Assembly (NCBI GenBank): GCA_947472115.1 | Contig: CANIZU010000106.1 | Location: 1 to 6,577 of the forward strand | DNA length: 6,577 nucleotides | Source: Flavobacteriales bacterium | GTDB taxonomy: Bacteria > Bacteroidota > Bacteroidia > NS11-12g > UBA955 | Direction of reading: 5' to 3' | Shown: one piece after another, positions 1 to 5,843 of the stretch | Layout of the letters: every line of letters begins with the position of its first letter | How positions within the stretch are numbered: the stretch's first letter is position 1 | The notes under the pieces: generated by a model | Told to the model about the DNA's origin: nothing | The model's input: the letters and a program-made list of their open reading frames with translations, nothing else | Databases searched by the model: none | Made by a program: the position numbers and the translations under genes

Positions 1-534
1 ACTGGAAGCGCTAGAAGTATCAAAACGTTCGATATTCACGAGGCGATTGGTGCCTGCGGTGATTTGGTGGAACAATTTGGCGGACATAAATATGCGGCCG
101 GACTGAGTATAAAAGTCGAGAATTTCGATGCCTTTGCCGATAAATTCGAGGCGATTGTCCGCGAAACAGTAACCGCAGAAGATCTGATTCCCGTGGTGGA
201 ATACGACCTTGAAATTGAAACGCTGAGTATCACACCGGGGATGATGAAAATCCTCAAACAATTGTCGCCCTTTGGCCCCGGCAACGCAATTCCTGTTTTC
301 AGAACCAACAACCTAAAAGCCAATCAGAGCGCAAAAATCCTCAAAGACCGCCACCTGAAAATGCAGATCACCACACCGCATGGCAATATGGACTCCATTG
401 GATTCGGTTTGGCGGAATATTGGCCCTCGGTAACAGACGGACAGCAATTCCACGCTTGCTACTGCATCGAAGAGAACACCTTCAACGGCAGAACCAACTT
501 GCAACTGCGATTGCAAGATATCAAAACCCAATAA
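1..534 (+). CDS. recJ: Single-stranded-DNA-specific exonuclease RecJ, C-terminal part (5' end outside window)
   Basis: RecJ is a cytoplasmic 5'-3' exonuclease on single-stranded DNA that works in recombinational repair, mismatch repair and base-excision repair. Frame 1 is open from the first base to TAA at 532-534, giving 177 visible residues. The visible part starts within the DHHA1 domain: SARSIKTFDIHEA near residues 3-15, then the diagnostic EQFGGHKYAAG at 24-34, whose GGH motif belongs to the nuclease core. The following PFGPGNAIPVF stretch leads into the C-terminal OB-fold domain that binds DNA. The N-terminal DHH domain with its metal-binding aspartates must lie upstream of the window; complete Bacteroidota RecJ proteins are usually about 560-580 residues. 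The reading frame looks intact. The next gene on the same strand begins 26 bases after the stop, with no terminator visible between them, so co-transcription is plausible. The family call is firm. Confidence 0.95.
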   Translation, partial: TGSARSIKTFDIHEAIGACGDLVEQFGGHKYAAGLSIKVENFDAFADKFEAIVRETVTAEDLIPVVEYDLEIETLSITPGMMKILKQLSPFGPGNAIPVFRTNNLKANQSAKILKDRHLKMQITTPHGNMDSIGFGLAEYWPSVTDGQQFHACYCIEENTFNGRTNLQLRLQDIKTQ

Positions 535-560
535 CCCGCAGAATTTATTATCTTGCCTGA

Positions 561-2009
561 GTGAAACGCAAATATTTCATTCATTCTCTGGGCGCAACCA
601 CGTTGGGGGCTCTTTCTATTCCCGCAGCCCTTTCGGCCGCCCATTCCGATGCCCATTCTGACTCCAACAAACCACCCAAAGGCAAAAAACTGCCCGAATA
701 TATCATCCCTCAAGGTCCCGGAATTTCCAATGCCCCGCACAACGAAGCCTTTTGGAGCGCCGTGGCGACCAATTTTATCCGTCCCGAAGGGTTCATCAAC
801 CTAGAAAACGGATATTTTAGCCACCAACCCCAAGGTACGCTTCGATACCACATCGATGCGCAAACCACCATCAATACCCAAACCAGCCACTTCATGCGCA
901 CGGCCCAAACCCAAGCCATCGAAGAAGCCAGAAAAGCGTTTGCCGGATTTCAAGGACTATTGCCCGATGAAGTCGCCCTGACCCGAAACACCACCGAAAG
1001 CCTGAACATCGTGATTATGGGCACCCGTTGGCAAGCCGGCGACGAAGTCATTATCGGCAACCAAGACTACGGTTCCATGGTGGAAGCCTTTGAACAAGCC
1101 GCCGCTCGATGGGGTATCATCATAAAAATCGCGGACGTCCCCAAAGATCCTAGGTCGGATATCGAACTTGTGAATGCTTACTGCGATTTGATCACCCCCA
1201 ACACCAAAATGCTGCACCTCACCCACATGATTAACCTCAGTGGTCAACTGATTCCCGTACAAGCCATCACCCGAAAAGCGAAGCAAATTCAATCCAATAT
1301 TGTGGTAGTGGTGGACGCTGCGCATAGCTTAGCTCATACACCAACCGACATGAGTGATCTTACCAATTCGGGCGTAGATGTCATTGGCGGCAGTTTACAC
1401 AAATGGCTCTGCAACCCGATCGGCGTGGGATTTTTATACATGAAAAAAAGTCTAATCCCGTCCATTTGGCCACTTTTGGGGGATACGGGGGCCGACAAAA
1501 ACGATGTTCGCAAGTTTGAGCACCAAGGGACCCGACCCATCAACTCGTTGCAAACCATCGCCAAAGCCATAGAATTTCACAGAATGTTGGGATCGGCCGC
1601 CAAATTCAACCGCCTAACCTATCTAAAACTTCTTTGGATTGGCAACAAGCAAGCGCTAGAGAATTTTGGGAAAGGATTGGGCATACTCAACGACCCGCAG
1701 TACCAGGCGAACATGGCCGCGGTAACGGAGCTCACCCTGCTGGATGCATTTAAATTGCAGTCGCCTTTGTTCCAATTCCAAAGAGGCGGAGCCATTGCAA
1801 CTGCCTACGTGAATGGATATTCGCCAACCACATTGGCAAAAGCGCTGATGGACAATCATAAGATTTTCACGGTGGGCATCGACCATCCCATTATCAAAGG
1901 GGTCCGTGTAACGCCGCATCTCAGCAGTTCCGCCGCCGATTGCATCGCATTGAACAGAGCTTTTACTCAGATTTGTGTCGATTTGATTCCCTCGCCAAAA
2001 ACGAAGTAA
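561..2009 (+). CDS. Exported PLP-dependent class V aminotransferase-fold protein (isopenicillin-N-epimerase/cysteine-desulfurase-like)
   Basis: This is a 482-residue fold-type I PLP enzyme of the class V aminotransferase family. Visible landmarks are LENGYFS (81-87) near the N-terminal substrate region, TRNTTESLN (from 141) for the cofactor phosphate, VVDAAH with D252 and H255 contacting the pyridine ring, and GGSLHKWL with K281 as the Schiff-base lysine. All key PLP residues are present, so it should be active. The general pattern resembles isopenicillin-N epimerase-like members, but the substrate cannot be told from sequence. Residues 1-27 form a signal peptide: a basic start, the Tat-like motif RKYFIH (3-8), a hydrophobic Ala/Leu/Gly stretch and an Ala-rich cleavage region near 23-27. 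Export by Tat would fit a protein that must fold around PLP in the cytoplasm. GTG at 561 follows directly after an in-frame TGA (558-560), and the next in-frame ATG lies far inside the domain, so this start is well supported. No Shine-Dalgarno is seen. Confidence 0.87.
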   Translation: MKRKYFIHSLGATTLGALSIPAALSAAHSDAHSDSNKPPKGKKLPEYIIPQGPGISNAPHNEAFWSAVATNFIRPEGFINLENGYFSHQPQGTLRYHIDAQTTINTQTSHFMRTAQTQAIEEARKAFAGFQGLLPDEVALTRNTTESLNIVIMGTRWQAGDEVIIGNQDYGSMVEAFEQAAARWGIIIKIADVPKDPRSDIELVNAYCDLITPNTKMLHLTHMINLSGQLIPVQAITRKAKQIQSNIVVVVDAAHSLAHTPTDMSDLTNSGVDVIGGSLHKWLCNPIGVGFLYMKKSLIPSIWPLLGDTGADKNDVRKFEHQGTRPINSLQTIAKAIEFHRMLGSAAKFNRLTYLKLLWIGNKQALENFGKGLGILNDPQYQANMAAVTELTLLDAFKLQSPLFQFQRGGAIATAYVNGYSPTTLAKALMDNHKIFTVGIDHPIIKGVRVTPHLSSSAADCIALNRAFTQICVDLIPSPKTK

Positions 2010-2015
2010 TTGGCA

Positions 2016-3569
2016 TCACTTTTTCAGCAACACCACAACATCGTTGCAAGTATCGGCATCGTCTCGCCCTGCTTCAAAGACGATTTTATAGTTCTTCAAC
2101 GCCATTAATTGGTCGCGCCAAATTTGCCCATCCCTACGTCCGTGAAAATTATCCCACAGCACCACCGTCCCCGATGGAAACCAATCGTTTGCGCCTGAAT
2201 CTTTGGTATCGAGGGACCACAACGACAATGTCCGCGCGGCTTTGGGCCAATCCGACACCGCCTTTGCTTCCATCCACTCACCATTCTTTCCCAAAGGATG
2301 CAATTGCTCACCGGCCAACCAAGGATCGTAATTTTCCTCAACATTGATCGCCGGAATCTGATGGGCCAACACATTGTCCTTGTATTTTGATGCCTTGATC
2401 CATTGCATCGCATCGGAAACAGGTTTTCCCGCCGACCTCGCTAAAAAACCCTCTTGATGTCGCAATTGGGCATTCCACGGATAGGGCATTCCCGCACCCG
2501 GAAACGACAGAAAAAACATGCCCAGCACGATGGCAGATTTCAACACCCGATTGAGCGCTTTGATTTCAATCCGCATGATTTTATCCAATGCCAACATCGC
2601 CAATAAAGCGGCCACCGGTGACACCACCACAAATACGCGAAGCAATCCGTGAGACCCCATGGCGCCCTTCCACCATAAAATACTATGGGCGACGAAGAAA
2701 AAACCGAACAGCGGACACCACAGCCACAGCGCCATTTGGCTATTGGATGCAGGCATTTTTTTCTGCAATCGCTTTCCGATGTATCCCAAAATCATCACCA
2801 CCGAAACCAGACAAAGAACCGTTACGATGATTCCAGTAATTTCTTTTTGATGATTTAGATAGTACCAAAAATTGCCATGTCCAGCATCAAACCCCCTACC
2901 CAACTCCTGCTGAACGTAAGGATTGTGAATGATCAACCAATTCCACTCTCCGCTAACGATTGCCCCCATCAAACCATAAATCAAAACACCAATGACAGTG
3001 AGCGGCATATATTTCCAACGATTTCGCAAGGCCAAAAACAGCATCACCGCGGCCAGCAAAACGAAACCTTCGCTTCTTACCATGGGCAAAAACGAAGCAA
3101 TAACCGTTGCAGCCATCCATCGGTTACTAGCAAACAAATAGCATATCAAAGCCAACACCATGGCGTTACTGGGCTCGGTAAGGGCAGAATGGGCATTGGC
3201 CAAAACGATGGGCTGCCAAGCAAAAAGAAATATGGTAAGCCAAGGATTTTTCAACCCCACCCGCCTTGCGGTGAGATAAACCAACCACGCCGCGCCCAAA
3301 ATACACAGATGATTAAAAAACAAAACGCCAGAGATCCCAAACCAGGCAAAAGGCATCGCAAAAAAAGTAAAAAAGGGCTTGCCCCACTGGTCCAGCAACA
3401 ATTCAGGATGATGCGGCGCCCACCTTGCATAAAGATAATGATTCCACGAATCCTGTCCGCCCGAAGGTTCTAACGCCGAAAAGCCGACAACCAAATTCAC
3501 TGTGGCAACCACAAACAAAGCCATCAAAGCAGCGCTACTATTTTGGTTCCAAGCAAATTTTAATTTCAT
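2016..3569 (-). CDS. Multi-spanning membrane glycosyltransferase, GT-C-like (mannosyltransferase/GT39-type)
   Basis: This 517-residue integral membrane protein has about ten to eleven hydrophobic segments, roughly at 12-33, 66-100 (two), 109-126, 133-147, 151-163, 168-182, 188-206, 244-264, 279-298, 311-328 and 343-357. A largely hydrophilic tail of about 155 residues follows, probably on the periplasmic side. The layout fits GT-C enzymes, which move a sugar from a polyprenyl-phosphate donor onto lipid, glycan or protein acceptors at the outer face of the inner membrane. The first loop carries GGQDSWNHYLYARW (from 37) with D40 as the likely catalytic acid, followed by HPELLLDQWGKPFFTF. LTEPSN (130-135) and VRSEGF (164-169) match short conserved motifs seen in GT39/mannosyltransferase-like proteins. 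ATG at 3567-3569 is ten bases downstream of a promoter-like box. The gene is convergent with the aminotransferase, with 6 bases between stops. Donor and acceptor are unknown. The membrane topology is sure; the GT-C label is inferred from motifs and layout. Confidence 0.78.
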   Translation of the reverse strand: MKLKFAWNQNSSAALMALFVVATVNLVVGFSALEPSGGQDSWNHYLYARWAPHHPELLLDQWGKPFFTFFAMPFAWFGISGVLFFNHLCILGAAWLVYLTARRVGLKNPWLTIFLFAWQPIVLANAHSALTEPSNAMVLALICYLFASNRWMAATVIASFLPMVRSEGFVLLAAVMLFLALRNRWKYMPLTVIGVLIYGLMGAIVSGEWNWLIIHNPYVQQELGRGFDAGHGNFWYYLNHQKEITGIIVTVLCLVSVVMILGYIGKRLQKKMPASNSQMALWLWCPLFGFFFVAHSILWWKGAMGSHGLLRVFVVVSPVAALLAMLALDKIMRIEIKALNRVLKSAIVLGMFFLSFPGAGMPYPWNAQLRHQEGFLARSAGKPVSDAMQWIKASKYKDNVLAHQIPAINVEENYDPWLAGEQLHPLGKNGEWMEAKAVSDWPKAARTLSLWSLDTKDSGANDWFPSGTVVLWDNFHGRRDGQIWRDQLMALKNYKIVFEAGRDDADTCNDVVVLLKK

Positions 3570-3579
3570 GGCAGCGGAG

Positions 3580-3587
3580 CGAAGTTA
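3580..3587 (-). promoter_or_regulatory. Probable Bacteroidota -7 promoter box for the membrane glycosyltransferase
   Basis: The minus strand reads TAACTTCG, one mismatch from the Bacteroidota -7 consensus TAnnTTTG. Exactly ten bases separate it from the ATG at 3569, the same distance as for the leucine dehydrogenase box at 4789-4796. No good -33 TTTG is seen, because the expected position falls inside the terminator hairpin. The predicted leader would be only a few bases long. The gene needs a promoter here because a strong terminator lies just upstream. Confidence 0.5.
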
Positions 3588-3590
3588 AAT

Positions 3591-3622
3591 AAAAAAGGGA
3601 CTGAAAATTCAGTCCCTTTTTT
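3591..3622 (-). terminator. Rho-independent terminator of leucine dehydrogenase (structurally bidirectional)
   Basis: This is a perfect inverted repeat. GGGACTGA at 3597-3604 pairs with TCAGTCCC at 3609-3616, and both arms are continued by six A/T pairs (3591-3596 with 3617-3622), enclosing a four-base loop. Two further A/T pairs could extend it outward. On the minus strand the hairpin ends in a run of U, 53 bases past the stop codon of leucine dehydrogenase, so it should stop that transcript before the glycosyltransferase gene. The symmetry means it could also stop plus-strand transcription, including antisense reading through the glycosyltransferase. Confidence 0.92.
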
Positions 3623-3674
3623 ATAAACAATCACAGAACATCTAAGGCTAGGCCAAAGTTTCTATGGAAAAATA

Positions 3675-4778
3675 TTAATAAGTGCTGTGTACCAACATCA
3701 TATCGTGAATGCGCTTCTCGGCATGCAAAATCGCTGCTTGCTGATTGTTCACATTTTCACGCTCAGATTTCTTGTAAATTTCCAAGATGGTATTGTAGAT
3801 ATTCTCCGTTTGAGACATGGCATTTTCACGCACATAACCATTGTACTCAGAGTATACGTTGATCAATCCACCTGCGTTGATCACGAAATCAGGGGCATAA
3901 ATGATACCTTTTGATTTCAATAAATCACCGTGGATTTTTTCGTCTTCCAATTGATTGTTGGCAGCACCTGCAACGATCTGACATTTCAATTTTGGCAAAG
4001 TAACATCGTTGATGATTCCACCCAAAGCACAAGGAGCGAAAATATCGACATCCAAGCCAATCATTTCCTCACCGCTCACGATGGTTGCTCCAAACTGATT
4101 TGCCGCTGCTTGCAACGCTGAATCATTGATATCAGCTACATACAACTTCACGCCTTCTTCGTGCAAATACTCCAACAAGTGCATTCCCACTTTTCCGATA
4201 CCCATTACGGCAGCAGACTTACCCGACAAGCTATCGTTACCCCAAGCCTGTTTGGCAGAAGCTTTGATACCCATGTAAGTACCATAAGCAGTTACTGGAG
4301 AAGGATCTCCACCACCACCCATGCTCTCTGGCAAACCCACTACGTGGTCGGTCTCCATATTCACATACTCCATGTCGCGTGTTGTTGTCCCCACATCTTC
4401 GGCAGTGATGTATTTTCCACTTAAGTTCTCAACGAAACGGCCAAATTTGCGCATCAACGCTTCAGACTTCATCGAATTGGCATCGCCAATGATAACAGCC
4501 TTAGCACCGCCCAAATTTAAACCAGCTACAGAGGCTTTGTAAGTCATACCGCGCGATAAACGCATGGCATCTCTGATGGCATCTTTCTCGTTGGCATAAT
4601 GCCAAAAACGAGTACCACCCAGACCAGGGCCTAATACAGTGTTGTGAATGGCAATAATTGCCTTAAGTCCAGTTGCGTGATCTTGACAAAAAACGATTTG
4701 CTCGTGATTTGTTGATTCTAAGCCGGCAAATAAATCAAATGATGTTGCGGGCATATTCTGAGTTTGAACGTCAGCCAT
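3675..4778 (-). CDS. ldh: Leucine dehydrogenase (Glu/Leu/Phe/Val dehydrogenase family)
   Basis: Cytoplasmic NAD-dependent oxidative deaminase that interconverts branched-chain amino acids (leucine, valine, isoleucine) with their 2-oxo acids and ammonia; it can serve catabolism or amination. The 367 residues match the usual family length of about 365. Visible in order: GPGLGGTR (50-57) at the substrate pocket, MTYKASVAGLNLGGAKAV with K81 and K93, AEDVGTTTRDM with D128, and a Rossmann nucleotide site GIGKVG (193-198) followed by D216 at the end of strand two, which favours NAD over NADP. K81, K93 and D128 match K68, K80 and D115 of the Lysinibacillus (Bacillus) sphaericus enzyme with a constant offset of 13. 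The pocket residue L305, in NAGGLINV, differs from the Val usual in leucine dehydrogenases. The ATG is ten bases after a consensus promoter box, which supports this start. A hairpin terminator follows the gene. Valine or broad amino-acid dehydrogenase is the main alternative. Confidence 0.9.
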   Translation of the reverse strand: MADVQTQNMPATSFDLFAGLESTNHEQIVFCQDHATGLKAIIAIHNTVLGPGLGGTRFWHYANEKDAIRDAMRLSRGMTYKASVAGLNLGGAKAVIIGDANSMKSEALMRKFGRFVENLSGKYITAEDVGTTTRDMEYVNMETDHVVGLPESMGGGGDPSPVTAYGTYMGIKASAKQAWGNDSLSGKSAAVMGIGKVGMHLLEYLHEEGVKLYVADINDSALQAAANQFGATIVSGEEMIGLDVDIFAPCALGGIINDVTLPKLKCQIVAGAANNQLEDEKIHGDLLKSKGIIYAPDFVINAGGLINVYSEYNGYVRENAMSQTENIYNTILEIYKKSERENVNNQQAAILHAEKRIHDMMLVHSTY

Positions 4779-4788
4779 GATTATGGTG

Positions 4789-4796
4789 CAAAGATA
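4789..4796 (-). promoter_or_regulatory. Bacteroidota-type -7 promoter box for leucine dehydrogenase
   Basis: The minus strand reads TATCTTTG, a perfect match to the TAnnTTTG consensus recognised by the Bacteroidota primary sigma factor. It lies ten bases before the ATG at 4778. The -33 position (about 4816-4819) reads AATT, so that element is weak. Transcription should start only about three to six bases before the ATG, giving an almost leaderless mRNA. The box lies in the 54-base gap after the methyltransferase gene, so leucine dehydrogenase can be expressed separately from the upstream pair. Confidence 0.75.
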
Positions 4797-4832
4797 CGGA
4801 GAATTGAGATATAAAAATTGATTTCAGAAGTG

Positions 4833-5843
4833 TTATATCGACACTTCAACTTGTACAGGTATCGGCCTTGGGGCATATTTGGCCGCAGCAATGGCGATCG
4901 CGCGAATATGGTCGGGGGTTGTGCCGCAGCATCCACCCACAATATTTACCCAACCCTCTTTACACCAGTCTTCCAAAACTGCCGCCATCCCTTCCGGTGT
5001 ATCGTCGTATTCGCCAAATTCATTCGGCAAACCTGCATTCGGATAACAACTGATCGGCACCCACGCTACACGGGCCATTTCTTCGATGAAAGGACGCATT
5101 TGCGGCGCTCCCAAAGCACAATTCAAGCCTACGCTCATCAAATTGCCATGAGAAATCGACACCCAAAATGCTTCAGCTGTTTGACCGCTCAACGTACGAC
5201 CTGAATTATCGGTAATCGTTCCGCTCACCATCACGGGAATATCCAAACCACGCTCTTCTTTCACAGTATTGATAGCAAACAGAGCCGCCTTACAATTCAG
5301 GGTATCAAACACCGTTTCCACCAATAGCAAATGGACGCCAGCATCAATCAATGCGATGACTTGTTCGGTGTAGCAGGCCACTAAATCATCAAAGGAAACC
5401 GCACGATATCCGGGGTTATTGACATCAGGCGATAGGCTCGCCGTTTTATTGGTTGGTCCGATAGCGCCAGCCACAAAGCGAGGCTTATCGGGATTCATTG
5501 CCGTGTATTCCGCCGCCGCATCCAAAGCCAATTTCACCGCTGCCGTATTGAGTTCCTTCACCAAATCCACCATGTGGTAATCGAGCATCGAAATCGAATT
5601 GGCATTGAACGTATTGGTCTCTAAAATATCGGCTCCGGCCGACAAGAATTCCTTGTGAATATCAGAAATAATTTGCGGTTGAGTGAGCACCAACAAATCG
5701 TTATTGCCCTGCAATGGATGCGCAAAATTGGCAAATCTTGTCCCTCTGTAATCCTCTTCCGATAACTTATGCTTCTGAATCATGGTGCCCATAGCCCCAT
5801 CGATGATAAGAATTCGTTCCTTTAGTAAATCTTGTATTTTCAT
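4833..5843 (-). CDS. metH: Homocysteine S-methyltransferase module of split methionine synthase (MetH N-terminal part)
   Basis: This 336-residue protein corresponds only to the first, homocysteine-binding module of cobalamin-dependent methionine synthase, which makes methionine from homocysteine and 5-methyltetrahydrofolate. The zinc ligands that activate homocysteine are present: C242 in GLNCALG and C305/C306 in GGCCGTTPDH. They equal C247, C310 and C311 of E. coli MetH with a constant offset of 5. Other family motifs are DGAMGT (15-20), ETNTFN (75-80), VETVFDTLNCKAA (175-187) and GTITDNSGRTLSGQ (208-221). The protein ends where the linker to the folate module starts, so it is a complete module and not a broken gene. 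Folate, B12 and reactivation modules must be supplied by a separate protein, which is not in this window. Bacteroidota are known to carry split metH, usually with the second part nearby. The ATG overlaps the stop of the upstream gene (ATGA), indicating translational coupling. A B12-independent methyltransferase using another donor is less likely, given the close MetH likeness. Confidence 0.92.
   Translation of the reverse strand: MKIQDLLKERILIIDGAMGTMIQKHKLSEEDYRGTRFANFAHPLQGNNDLLVLTQPQIISDIHKEFLSAGADILETNTFNANSISMLDYHMVDLVKELNTAAVKLALDAAAEYTAMNPDKPRFVAGAIGPTNKTASLSPDVNNPGYRAVSFDDLVACYTEQVIALIDAGVHLLLVETVFDTLNCKAALFAINTVKEERGLDIPVMVSGTITDNSGRTLSGQTAEAFWVSISHGNLMSVGLNCALGAPQMRPFIEEMARVAWVPISCYPNAGLPNEFGEYDDTPEGMAAVLEDWCKEGWVNIVGGCCGTTPDHIRAIAIAAAKYAPRPIPVQVEVSI

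Noticed and set aside
549..556. TATCTTGC before the aminotransferase as a -7 promoter box
   Set aside because: It departs from TAnnTTTG at the final two bases, lies only four bases from the GTG, and has no -33 element. Co-transcription with recJ explains expression better.
957..1325. 122-codon minus-strand frame opposite the class V aminotransferase
   Set aside because: It lies opposite the PLP-binding core of the real gene and shows no recognisable motif.
2877..3473. 198-codon open frame on the plus strand inside the glycosyltransferase gene
   Set aside because: It is antisense to a convincing membrane-protein gene. Its translation is rich in Gln, Asn, Pro, His and Lys with no domain-like pattern, as expected from the complement of hydrophobic codons.
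4779..4835. metH as a truncated full-length gene interrupted by mutation
   Set aside because: The stop falls at the natural module boundary, and the 54 bases after it show a promoter rather than remnants of a folate-binding domain, so it is a true split gene.
4808..4839. Inverted repeat GATATAA/TTATATC between metH and leucine dehydrogenase as a terminator
   Set aside because: The arms are only seven A/T-rich pairs around an 18-base loop and no U-run follows. It overlaps the metH stop and is within chance expectation.
4818..5204. 128-codon plus-strand frame opposite metH
   Set aside because: It is a shadow of the zinc-binding end of metH and has no family features.
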